64,000 nucleotides of DNA from positions 1-64,000 of the forward strand of contig CAJTPK010000014.1 of NCBI GenBank assembly GCA_910578075.1, given 5' to 3'. The notes below the pieces were generated by a model. That model was not told the DNA's origin. It saw nothing but the letters and a program-made list of their open reading frames with translations, and ran no database searches. Shown here one piece after another: positions 29,601 to 35,982 of the stretch. This DNA is from an uncultured Muribaculaceae bacterium (GTDB lineage Bacteria; Bacteroidota; Bacteroidia; Bacteroidales; Muribaculaceae). The translations under genes were made by a program, and so were the position numbers. The stretch's first letter is position 1, and every line of letters starts with the position of its first letter.

Positions 29601-29721
29601 GACATTTATAAACCAATATGGATTGGGGAAATATGGCGGAGCTCTGATAAACCAACGCAACGAGATTGCTCCGAAGTTCTGGAGTAAATATGGAATAATG
29701 GAATCAATTTTTAGAAAATAA
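23602..29721 (+). CDS. Secreted RHS/YD-repeat polymorphic toxin with C-terminal GIY-YIG nuclease-like domain
   Basis: A 2039-residue protein. In order: signal peptide (about 1-26); an SpvB-like domain (about 105-380, VPIKIYPGINNFQPSLSLCYNS, GQGWSLSGIPMITR); FG-GAP/VCBS calcium-loop motifs (FNGDGKMEIL about 550, DADGDGKTDICL about 621, FNGDGLLDF about 676, INGDGISDII about 733); YD repeats (about 970-1700, for example YDASGRMTGITD); the RHS core end RLYDPVVGRFLSPDPY to NPLRFVDKDGE (about 1772); a Gly/Ala-rich hydrophobic stretch (1785-1910); and a tip (1929-2039). The tip shows YSVYFGYD...RYVGIT (GIY-YIG-like), Arg1965, His1969 and Glu1999 (RIQEQTF). The 3' end is visibly more A/T-rich than the body, as for exchanged toxin tips. 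An immunity-like gene follows after 4 bp. The export route is unclear: there is a Sec signal but no T9SS tail of its own and no T6SS genes nearby. Confidence 0.88.
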   Translation: MKTFPQLSRWAIFLICVLTTHTVRAERETHSDSIASHNEISGIQYPDIDSREDSLIRALYPEVRVCRYVDSLNSEELSDKATKGQNSLPGRDGIFNPAVPNIVTIDKSKTVGEIEILSSVTPTGAKTYEVPIKIYPGINNFQPSLSLCYNSQLGASPVGQGWSLSGIPMITRGCKNLYYDNKSEGVRMDLSDSFYLDGMRLLQTRGSGNGVRMYKSEFGNIIARGQISGNVLLYFDVFYPDGRKARFGYTENTENDVFYPVTEMSDMYGNTVIYNYLHKGNYYFISQINYSNSHITFQYRYREDGQEFYIGGKHIAIDSTLYDITCGHGDKSLHSYELSYETHHDATVLKRIGYNNGSDGYNPLTFYYGEGNTEQDYNTSVTRLQRYHDSDGPGKIKVVRGRLANNTTDEGLITVPVSVPYWHHYVNESSNGKEENGFMNMYSGKENIFLYAGLSGSFAEPEPELLTEAGFVDILCADLKGNQEDCIVKINNGITALGEEVLKFKVYAYRPESTPSFSMISEYNIKPGTQYRDEAARGNSAQPKFYYSGDFNGDGKMEILAVSAHNPWGKEGRPTKCYLFDLENNKTLYEGHVFAYDVTFVGTQIADPLYAANNSDRLLVFDADGDGKTDICLVNESGTHIYTFTKTSSGELQLKKLGTSAIPYRSMLADKDLIPGDFNGDGLLDFIETPARGTTGNQNAWTTYFSRGDGTFGAKTAMGPGKDDDTNSGFLCHDINGDGISDIIRYDSMGFDTYPSNPHSIDYDEFHTSFAPGNPILVPTDINSHSTFCQLLSLNKGTVIKYASTIDKRRELLMTGMSTSLGAIERNEYSSLSNESDGGVYAYNGGAAFPYVNLREPVMVLARTETWCGNEQCGSSRYRYENAVYHRQGLGFCGFDRIDSFDSHENRTVQIYNPGRRGVLVSSSSPQNEITNNITIKTASDKTLQILVDSKTERNLLTGLVSDYSYTYDEYGYPLTETISHSDGIKIENTISYLYQKDIDSTYSLGFAITQTKKTTRGDDSFEEMLDYPGHHNRKPITSRRYVNGNQTEHVFYVYDDNGNVLEEHVEPYESGTSLLTAYSYDDEGRLTGKTDPWGCTESYSYDASGRMTGITDHTGTTAIGYDALGNEISRTYPDGTADNITYGWSSDNSGAVYEIETRSTGKPVVSKAYDALGRLVRESDTRFDGRIRRTDREYDIHGNLTRVSEPYFGAEPSGWKQYEYDEHGRLEYVSEPSGRWTQHSYSGADVITWEDNIQVRRTYDSLGNLIRSSDEAGSVEYDLAADGQPIKVTCPGGIIYWYYYDALRRQETVVDASAGVIHYRYDKWGNRSERLTYGRNLAYEYDGLNRLHRVVSPEFISTYSYDSDNRLTGISSDNGTSSSVTFDPYGRISTVMEKGPDDVWLKKEYSYSDGNISSVKYSSHKGDILTEDYVYSNGTLCEGKVEGVTVFRLDSENERGMPLKMQTGDLTQTWSYSGGFPTAQSTVYGNRIIQKTAYDFDPVSSTLSCRENNVTGSLDEFRYDGLNRLISSNIRSHSFNTWGNITEMSNVGEFGYEIANKPHALTKVTPFDENMSLPVQEITYTSFNRPQRISEGVYSADFTYNADFDRVRMHVTEESQRVLTRYYLGECYELELKGRNSRERLYLFGDYYTAPAVAIKNGSHYSIYHILRDYLGSITAVVDDDGDVVESNEYEAWGLRINPENMGLYEDEGQEAPELFLGRGYTGHEHLPWFGLINMNARLYDPVVGRFLSPDPYVQMPDFTQGLNRFSYALNNPLRFVDKDGEFFWAAVGVAALVGGVVNVATHWDQIKAGGFWTGASYFLTGAAAGGIGAAVGIGAAVGFGGMLGVTAASYTAATTGFLNGAFIGAIEGATGGFILGTGNSLIEGESFGKSLLNGGKGALEGGISGGLSGGVYGGYKAYSKGYNFWTGPKTASDPSKHYSVYFGYDSEGNVRYVGITGRDPEIRFAEHRRSNSPRANLDYMVVKEHVGLSHLGARIQEQTFINQYGLGKYGGALINQRNEIAPKFWSKYGIMESIFRK

Positions 29722-29725
29722 TTAT

Positions 29726-30535
29726 ATGGCAAATATAGAAAGAAAAAAGCCCAAGAGGATTATCACAAAGATAGGAGATATATTCTGTGTTGAATTTCCA
29801 GATAACACAAAAGGATATTTCCAATACATCGCAAAGGACATGACCCAGCTCAACAGCTCGGTGATACGCGCATTCTACACGCACTATCCTATTGACCAGG
29901 ATGTGAAGATTGATGATGTCGTCAAAGACAAGGTGGATTTTTATGCTCATACTGTCTTAAGAGGTGGAATTGATTTTGACAATTGGTATAAAATAGGTAA
30001 ATCAAGTGATGTTGGAGAAAATGAATTATATAAAATTATATTCTGTAATGCCAGTACTGCATATCAATTGTACGCTGATGGCATTAAAATCCCGAGAACA
30101 TCGCGATTTTACAAATGGCATCTATGGAATATTAATAAGGATATTTTTGATGTTGAAAATGTTCCAAATCATACGACAAGCATGATCGAAATCGGAACCG
30201 TCAAAACTTATATTGAAATTTACCAAAGAATGTGGCAAGGATATTATAAATATACATGTCTAGAAAATGAGGTTATAAAAAGATATCCTCGACCGGAGGT
30301 TCTCAGCTATCTTAAGCGAGTTTACGGAGACAAAATAACATATATATGCTTTAAGGGCAATGATTTCGAGAGAGGAGTGGTCATGGAGGATGATAGCCTT
30401 GTAAGAATCAGTGTTGATGAAGATAATCCTGTATATGAGGAATTACTGAATGGAAAGTTCTCCGACACCAACTGGAAATACGGTGAGTTTATCACCGAAG
30501 AGGAGTTCAATAAAGAGTGGGACTCAGCAGAGTAG
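29726..30535 (+). CDS. Immunity-like protein 1, cognate to the RHS toxin
   Basis: A 269-residue protein starting 4 bp after the toxin stop, the position of a cognate immunity gene. It has no signal peptide, so it is cytosolic. The N-terminal block (KPKRIITKIGDIFCVEFPDN, then GYFQYIAKDMTQLNSSVIRAFYTHYPID) is shared with five downstream paralogs and vaguely resembles the start of Imm26-type immunity proteins. The middle (about 105-190) is unique to this copy. The last 75 residues (RPEVLSYLKRVYGDKITYICFKGNDFERG to ITEEEFNKEW) nearly match copy 2. Base composition is A/T-rich like the toxin tip. Neutralisation of the GIY-YIG domain is inferred from position. Confidence 0.72.
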   Translation: MANIERKKPKRIITKIGDIFCVEFPDNTKGYFQYIAKDMTQLNSSVIRAFYTHYPIDQDVKIDDVVKDKVDFYAHTVLRGGIDFDNWYKIGKSSDVGENELYKIIFCNASTAYQLYADGIKIPRTSRFYKWHLWNINKDIFDVENVPNHTTSMIEIGTVKTYIEIYQRMWQGYYKYTCLENEVIKRYPRPEVLSYLKRVYGDKITYICFKGNDFERGVVMEDDSLVRISVDEDNPVYEELLNGKFSDTNWKYGEFITEEEFNKEWDSAE

Positions 30536-30554
30536 AAAGTTTAAATCAAATATT

Positions 30555-31016
30555 ATGAAAGCTGAAAACATCCGTGCGCAGATAGGCGTGATTCTGCCGA
30601 TTATAATAGCAATGCTGGCGGTGGCATTTTTAGAAAATAAATGTACAGGTCAAGTCATTCATTTTTCATATGACGACTCGGGTAACAGGATCAAGCGGGA
30701 GCCGGTTACCGTAGAGAACGTAAACGCAAAAGAGAAAGATATGCAACGGTTTCTGACGAAAGAGAGACTTGACGGCAGAATCACAGTGACCCCTGACAAC
30801 AACTTGGGTAAGATCAATATAGACATTAAGGACAACACACTGTCCGGACCATATTCAATATCGCTATACGCTATGGCCGGGTATATGGTCTGTGAGACTA
30901 CGGAACTGTCCGATAAATCCGATATAGACATCTCCAATCTGCCTAATGGCCTCTATGTACTCGTCATTTCCCAGAATGGAAAGTCAAACGCCTGGAAAAT
31001 AAATCTGAACCGCTAA
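30555..31016 (+). CDS. Small secreted protein with YD-like motif and T9SS-type C-terminal tail, copy 1
   Basis: 153 residues from ATG 30555 (a longer frame from 30450 overlaps the immunity gene and lacks a signal at its start). An N-terminal signal or membrane segment (IGVILPIIIAMLAVAFL) is followed by FSYDDSGNRIKREPV, which looks like a single RHS/YD repeat. The C-terminal 75 residues (ISLYAMAGYMVCETTELSDK, IDISNLPNGLYVLVISQNGK, AWKINLNR) resemble a type A T9SS sorting domain. From YDDSGNRIKRE onward it is identical in protein sequence to the copy at 32890, while the signal peptides differ. It is 19 bp after immunity gene 1, so it is probably the third gene of the RHS operon. Role unknown; it may be a surface companion of the RHS protein. 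Confidence 0.75.
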   Translation: MKAENIRAQIGVILPIIIAMLAVAFLENKCTGQVIHFSYDDSGNRIKREPVTVENVNAKEKDMQRFLTKERLDGRITVTPDNNLGKINIDIKDNTLSGPYSISLYAMAGYMVCETTELSDKSDIDISNLPNGLYVLVISQNGKSNAWKINLNR

Positions 31017-31208
31017 AAAAGAAAGCTGTGTCATCGGAATTGGCTGAAAAATAATGCCAGGCATGGAGCGACAGTCTCTGCGTCTCGGCAGGAGTGGTAA
31101 CGACCTCCGCGCCGGATTGACCGGCATAAATCCTTTGCGCCTTAGCGGCTCTGCGTGATTAAAATTTTCAACGACACCAATAATAAAGAACGGTATTTTT
31201 AATGATAG
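31013..31208 (+). repeat. Immunity-array spacer repeat, copy R1
   Basis: About 195 bp starting at the tail-gene stop (AAAAAAGAAAGCTGTGTCAT...) and running to the start of immunity gene 2. It contains GGAGTGGTAACGACCTCC, CTTTGCGCC and CTCTGCGTGATTAAA, which are the right arm of the dispersed palindromic element, and ends in CACCAATAATAAAGAACGG. Near-identical spacers lie at 33352, 34753 and 35790. Confidence 0.8.
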
Positions 31209-32018
31209 ATGGGAACGAATACTAAACCCAAGCGAATCGTCACTAAGATCGGGGATATATTCTGCGTTGAATTTCCTGACAATACAAAAGGGTATTTCCA
31301 ATACATTGCAAAGGATATGACCCAGCTCAACAGTTCTGTGATACGTGCATTCTACACGCACTATCCTATTGACGAAGATGTGAAGATTGAGGATGTTGTC
31401 AAAGACAAGGTAGATTTCTATGCACATACGATCTTAAGGGCTGGAATAGATTTTGATAATTGGTACAAGATCGGCAACTCAAGTGATATAGGAGAAGAAA
31501 ATATACAAAATATTTTGTTCACGACCGTACCTTTCGACTTTACTATTTTATCCAATAATATAATTCAAAAAATAAATCCATTGGATAATTGGGAAATATG
31601 GCATATAGGACAGGATATGATTAATGTTGGATCACTTCCAGTATCATTAATTGATAAAGTCTATCAAGGAGATGTAATTGCCTTCCATCAAATTGTCAAT
31701 AGGATAGAATTAGGATATTATACTAATAATAATCCGATGAATGAGGTTATAAAAAGATATCCTCGACCGGAGGTTCTCAGCTATCTTAAGCGAGTTGACG
31801 GAGACAAAATAACATATATATGCTTTAAAGGTAATGATTTCGAGAGAGGAATGGTCATGGAGGGTGATAGCCTTGTAAGAATCAGTGTTGATGAAGATAA
31901 TCCTGCATATAATGCATATGAGGAATTACTGAATGGAAAGTTCTCCGACACCAACTGGAAATACCGTGAGTTCATCACAGAAGAGGAATTCAATCAAGTC
32001 TGGAATGCTGTTAACTGA
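31209..32018 (+). CDS. Immunity-like protein 2 (orphan paralog)
   Basis: A 269-residue paralog of immunity-like protein 1 with no toxin gene in front. The N-terminal block KPKRIVTKIGDIFCVEFPDN is nearly identical to copy 1. The middle (IGEENIQNILFTTVPFDF, NPLDNWEIWHIGQDMINVG) matches copy 3 instead. The C-terminal 75 residues again match copy 1. This is a clear mosaic. ATG 31209 gives MGTNTKPKR; a 7-codon ATG frame beginning at 31202 overlaps the start. It is 14 bp from copy 3 and probably cotranscribed with it. Function as a stored immunity against related toxins is inferred. Confidence 0.65.
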   Translation: MGTNTKPKRIVTKIGDIFCVEFPDNTKGYFQYIAKDMTQLNSSVIRAFYTHYPIDEDVKIEDVVKDKVDFYAHTILRAGIDFDNWYKIGNSSDIGEENIQNILFTTVPFDFTILSNNIIQKINPLDNWEIWHIGQDMINVGSLPVSLIDKVYQGDVIAFHQIVNRIELGYYTNNNPMNEVIKRYPRPEVLSYLKRVDGDKITYICFKGNDFERGMVMEGDSLVRISVDEDNPAYNAYEELLNGKFSDTNWKYREFITEEEFNQVWNAVN

Positions 32019-32032
32019 ACTTTCAAAAGTAG

Positions 32033-32848
32033 ATGGTAATATGGCAAAGACAGAGAGAAAAAAAGCCAAAGAGGGTCGTCACAAAGATAGGAGATATATT
32101 CTGCGTTGAGTTTCCCGACAACACGAAAGGGTATTTTCAATATATAGCAAATGATATTACCCAACTCAACAGTTCTGTGATACGTGCATTCTACACTCAT
32201 TATCCTATTGACCAAGAAGTAAAAAACGAGGATATTGTCAAGGACAAGGTAGATTTTTATGCACATACAATTCTGAGGGGGGGGATAGACTTTGATGTAT
32301 GGTACAAGATTGGTAAATCAAGTGATATAGGAGAAGAGAATATTCAAAATATTTTGTTCACAACTGTACCTTTCGATTTTATTATATTACCCAATAATGA
32401 AATTCAAAAAATAAATCCATTAGATAATTGGAGAATATGGCATATAGGGCAGGATATGATTAATGTTGGACCACTTCCAAGCTCATTAATTCATAAAGTT
32501 AATCATGGAGCTGTAATCGCCTTTCATCAAATTGTAAATAGAATGAGATTAGGTTATTATACGAGTAATAATCCAATAAATAAAGTTGTTAAAAGGTGTC
32601 CGCGACCAGAAGTTCACAGCTATCTTAGTCGGGAAGAAGGAGACAGAGTGACATACTTGTGTTTCAAGGGGAATGAATTCGAGAGGGGAATAGTCAAGGA
32701 TGGTGATAGTACTGTAAGAATCTGCGCGGATGAGAATATTCCCGCATATGAACAGTTACAGAAAGGGAAATTCTCTGATACCAATTGGGATTTCGATGAC
32801 TTCATCACTGAAGAGGAATTCAATCAGATATGGAATTCGACAGATTAA
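32033..32848 (+). CDS. Immunity-like protein 3, start shifted by a 7-A tract
   Basis: A 271-residue paralog. The present frame opens at ATG 32033 (MVIWQRQREKKPKRVVTKIGD). The homologous start, ATG 32041 (MAKTERKK, matching MANIERKK of copy 1), is out of frame because the A tract at 32058-32064 has seven A instead of six. Slippage by one base would restore it. The rest is intact: shared N-terminal block, a middle matching copy 2, and a diverged C-terminus (RPEVHSYLSREEGDRVTYLCFKGNEFERG). It is followed at 41 bp by the second T9SS-tail gene. Cytosolic, no signal peptide. Confidence 0.62.
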   Translation: MVIWQRQREKKPKRVVTKIGDIFCVEFPDNTKGYFQYIANDITQLNSSVIRAFYTHYPIDQEVKNEDIVKDKVDFYAHTILRGGIDFDVWYKIGKSSDIGEENIQNILFTTVPFDFIILPNNEIQKINPLDNWRIWHIGQDMINVGPLPSSLIHKVNHGAVIAFHQIVNRMRLGYYTSNNPINKVVKRCPRPEVHSYLSREEGDRVTYLCFKGNEFERGIVKDGDSTVRICADENIPAYEQLQKGKFSDTNWDFDDFITEEEFNQIWNSTD

Positions 32849-32889
32849 AATTATTACTATACTAAATCAAAATTTTAAATGAGCTCATA

Positions 32890-33351
32890 ATGAAAGCTAA
32901 AATCAGGATAATACTCGCAGGCGGAATAATACCGTTTGTGATAGCAGTATTTACGATTATTTTTCCTGCAAACCAATGCACGGGCCATATTATTCGTTTT
33001 TCGTATGATGACTCGGGAAACAGAATCAAGCGGGAGCCGGTTACCGTAGAGAACGTAAACGCAAAAGAGAAGGATATGCAACGGTTTCTGACGAAAGAGA
33101 GACTTGACGGCAGAATCACCGTTACTCCTGACAACAACTTGGGTAAGATCAATATAGACATCAAGGACAACACACTGTCCGGACCATATTCAATATCGCT
33201 ATACGCTATGGCCGGGTATATGGTCTGTGAGACTACGGAACTGTCCGATAAATCCGATATAGACATCTCCAATCTGCCTAATGGCCTCTATGTACTCGTC
33301 ATTTCCCAGAATGGAAAGTCAAACGCCTGGAAAATAAATCTGAACCGCTAA
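32890..33351 (+). CDS. Small secreted protein with YD-like motif and T9SS-type tail, copy 2
   Basis: 153 residues, with the same length and layout as the gene at 30555. The signal or membrane segment (MKAKIRIILAGGIIPFVIAVFTIIF) differs from copy 1, but from YDDSGNRIKREPV to the NLNR end the proteins are identical, and the DNA match continues into the following spacer (R2). This pattern suggests gene conversion or a recent block duplication spanning the tail gene and spacer. It follows immunity-like gene 3, repeating the order immunity gene then tail gene. Confidence 0.74.
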   Translation: MKAKIRIILAGGIIPFVIAVFTIIFPANQCTGHIIRFSYDDSGNRIKREPVTVENVNAKEKDMQRFLTKERLDGRITVTPDNNLGKINIDIKDNTLSGPYSISLYAMAGYMVCETTELSDKSDIDISNLPNGLYVLVISQNGKSNAWKINLNR

Positions 33352-33908
33352 AAAAGAAAGCTGTGTCATCGGAATTGGCTGAAAAATAATGCCAGGCATG
33401 GGGCGACAGTCTCTGCGTCTCGGCAGGAGTGGCAACGACCTCCGCATCGAATTGACCGGCATAAATCCTTTGTGCCTTAGCGTCTCTGCGTAATATTAAA
33501 CATGTAATGGGGCTTGGCTTTGTCTAAATTCCTTTACTTATTAAATTGTGCATATTTACCGGACATCACCAATAAATTCTCTTTTATCAAACCATTAAGA
33601 CCATTCAAAACCATTGGGAGTCAAAGTAGTATGGAGATGTCAAACCATTAAGACCATTCAAAAGCTTCGCTTTTGGCTTGACGCGAAAAGGTGTAGACCA
33701 GAGTCCCAAAGAACCAGAGCATGGTCGCTAATTATTATTGATCATGCTATTACTGATCTCGGCCTCAAATAAACATAGCATGGAGGCATAGGGTTTTATG
33801 CGACGTAATCACGAAGGGGATGGAACAATTGTAACTCCGCAGTCCCCTACTAACGGCTTCGAAGAAGTCGACCAATTAGACAAAATATAATAGTAATTTT
33901 AATGACAG
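33352..33908 (+). repeat. Spacer R2 and an unassigned 410-bp stretch
   Basis: The first 150 bp (33352-33500) is a spacer repeat like R1 but breaks off after TCTCTGCGT. A degenerate element tip (ATTTACCGGACATCACCAAT) follows at about 33554. Then comes a 24-bp direct repeat, TCAAACCATTAAGACCATTC plus AAAA, at 33587-33610 and 33640-33663. The rest, to 33908, has no plausible gene. It ends with the conserved TAATTTTAATGA leader of immunity gene 4. Confidence 0.65.
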
Positions 33909-34703
33909 ATGCTAAAAACTACTAAACCTAAAAGAATCGTCACAAAAATCGGGGATATATTTTGTGTGGAGTTCCCGGATAACACAAAAGGGTATTTTCA
34001 ATATATCGCAAAGGACATGACCCTGCTCAATAGCTCTGTGATACGAGCATTCTATACGCACTATCCTATTGACCAGGATGTGAAGATTGAGGATATTGTC
34101 AAGGACAAGGTGGATTTCTTTGCGCATACAGTCCTAAGAATTGGAATAGAGCTGGATGCGTGGTATAAAGTAGGTAGATGTTCAGAGGTGGGGATAAATG
34201 AATTAAATAAAGTCCAATTTGGCAACACCTCCGAATTTAATCGTTTTTCCAGTGACATAATAATAATAAATCCATTATTTAATTGGGTTATATGGAATGT
34301 AAATAAGGAAAGTAGATTTGTTGGAAAGCTCCCATCTTCCATCGTTGATAAAGTTGAGACTGGCTTTATAAAACCGTATAATGAAATTGTTGACAGGATG
34401 TTTCTGGGATACTATAAATACACATCTCTTGAAAACAAGATCATAAAAAGGTATCCTCGTCCGGAGGTTCTCAGTTATACAAAACGCGAGGATGGGAACA
34501 AGCAAACATACCTTTGCTTCAAGGGGAATGACTTTGAAAAAGGTATTATTCAGGAGGGCAACAAGATTATAAAAACAGATAATAAGGAGGGGACTGCCGG
34601 GCACAAGGAACTGCTTGACGTAAAATTCTCCGATATCAACTGGAGATATGATGAGTTCATCACGGGCGAGGAATTCAATAAGGCGTGGGATTCAATAGAG
34701 TAA
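33909..34703 (+). CDS. Immunity-like protein 4 (orphan paralog)
   Basis: A 264-residue paralog. The N-terminal block (KPKRIVTKIGDIFCVEFPDN, YIAKDMTLLNSSVIRAFYTHYPID) is close to copies 1-3. The middle (VGRCSEVGINELNKVQFGN, NPLFNWVIWNVNKESRFVG) is unique. The segment GYYKYTSLENKIIKRYPRPEVLSY resembles copy 1, and the final EEFNKAWDSIE matches copy 5. A fragment of the T9SS-tail gene (encoding SQNGKSNAWKINLKR) begins straight after its stop codon. Cytosolic. Immunity role inferred from family and position. Confidence 0.63.
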   Translation: MLKTTKPKRIVTKIGDIFCVEFPDNTKGYFQYIAKDMTLLNSSVIRAFYTHYPIDQDVKIEDIVKDKVDFFAHTVLRIGIELDAWYKVGRCSEVGINELNKVQFGNTSEFNRFSSDIIIINPLFNWVIWNVNKESRFVGKLPSSIVDKVETGFIKPYNEIVDRMFLGYYKYTSLENKIIKRYPRPEVLSYTKREDGNKQTYLCFKGNDFEKGIIQEGNKIIKTDNKEGTAGHKELLDVKFSDINWRYDEFITGEEFNKAWDSIE

Positions 34704-34945
34704 ATTCCCAGAACGGAAAGTCCAACGCCTGGAAAATAAATCTGAAGCGCTAAAAAAGAGAGCTGTGTAATCGGAATTGGCTGAAAAATAATGCCAGGCA
34801 TGGGACGACGGTCTCTGTGCCTCGGCAGGAGTGGTAACGATCTCCGCGCCGGATTGACCGGTATAAACCCTTTGCGCCTTAGCGTCTCTGCGTGATTAAA
34901 GTTTTCAATGATACCAATAATAAAGAACGGTAATTTTAATGATAG
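34704..34945 (+). repeat. Tail-gene remnant plus spacer R3
   Basis: 34704-34752 encodes only the last 15 residues of the T9SS-tail protein (SQNGKSNAWKINLKR) and its stop. The following spacer R3 is a full copy of the R1 type. The whole block is repeated almost unchanged 1037 bp later (35741-35982), marking a tandem duplication. Confidence 0.8.
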
Positions 34946-35740
34946 ATGGGAACGAATACTAAACCTAAAAGGATCGTCACAAAGATCGGGGATATATTCT
35001 GTGTTGAATTGGATAATAATGCAAAAGGATTTTTCCAATTTATCGCAATTGACAGTACTTGTATGAACAGCTCTGTAGTACGAGTTTTTATGAAACACTA
35101 TCCTATTGATAAAGAGGTTAGTATTGAAGATATCGTTAGCGACAAGGTGGATTTTTACACACATACAATTTTGAGAGCAGGCATTGATAATAATATTTGG
35201 TACAAAGTTGGAAAATCACAAGATGTCGGGGAAAACGATATGCATAAAGTTTATTTCGGACTCGCACATGAATTTAAGCATGAGAATTTCAAACTCATAC
35301 CTGTTGACCCGATGAACAACTGGAATATATGGCAAATAAATGCCTGTCACATATTTGTAGGATCACTTCCAGAAAGACTATATGGACACGTCGAAGATGG
35401 CTCAGTGATGCCGTTCCATTTAATAAAAGCTCGGATGATAAGTGGATATTATCCTGTGTCCTTAAAAATATACAGCGTATCAAAACGAACCCCTCGACCG
35501 GAATACAAAAGTTATATCAAAGACACGTCGGACGGCAAGGATATCTACATCTGCTTCCAAGGGGATTATTTTGAAAAAGCGGTGATTCCAATTGAAGGTA
35601 AATTGACCAAAATTAGCCGTGATGAAGCGGTTTTGAACGGTATGGATATAGTAGGTAAAAAGTTTTCCGACACTAACTGGAAAGCCCAAAATTTCATAAC
35701 CGAGGAGGAATTCAATAAGGCGTGGGATTCAATAGAGTAA
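34946..35740 (+). CDS. Immunity-like protein 5 (orphan paralog)
   Basis: A 264-residue paralog and the most diverged at the N-terminus (KIGDIFCVELDNNAKGFFQFIAIDSTCMNSSVVRVFMKHYPID). The C-terminal 80 residues (RPEYKSYIKDTSDGKDIYICFQGDYFEKAVIPIEGKLTKISRDE) match copy 6 and differ from copies 1-4. The N-terminal GTNTKPKRIVTKIGD and preceding spacer match copies 2 and 6. Its start lies exactly 1037 bp before that of copy 6. Cytosolic. No toxin fragment accompanies it. Confidence 0.63.
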   Translation: MGTNTKPKRIVTKIGDIFCVELDNNAKGFFQFIAIDSTCMNSSVVRVFMKHYPIDKEVSIEDIVSDKVDFYTHTILRAGIDNNIWYKVGKSQDVGENDMHKVYFGLAHEFKHENFKLIPVDPMNNWNIWQINACHIFVGSLPERLYGHVEDGSVMPFHLIKARMISGYYPVSLKIYSVSKRTPRPEYKSYIKDTSDGKDIYICFQGDYFEKAVIPIEGKLTKISRDEAVLNGMDIVGKKFSDTNWKAQNFITEEEFNKAWDSIE

Positions 35741-35982
35741 ATTCCCAGAACGGAAAGTCCAACGCCTGGAAAATAAATCTGAAGCGCTAAAAAAGAGAGC
35801 TGTGTAATCGGAATTGGCTGAAAAATAATGCCAGGCATGGGACGACGGTCTCTGTGCCTCGGCAGGAGTGGTAACGATCTCCGCGCCGGATTGACCGGTA
35901 TAAACCCTTTGCGCCTTAGCGTCTCTGCGTGATTAAAGTTTTCAATGATACCAATAATAAAGAACGGTAATTTTAATGATAG
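35741..35982 (+). repeat. Tail-gene remnant plus spacer R4
   Basis: A near-perfect copy of 34704-34945 at a distance of 1037 bp, including the EEFNKAWDSIE codons before it, the 15-residue tail-gene remnant, the GGAGTGGTAACGATCTCC core and the AATAATAAAGAACGGTAATT leader. Confidence 0.85.

Noticed and set aside
30450..30554. N-terminal extension of the first T9SS-tail protein
   Set aside because: It overlaps the immunity gene in another frame and would bury the signal segment; the copy at 32890 starts at the equivalent of 30555.
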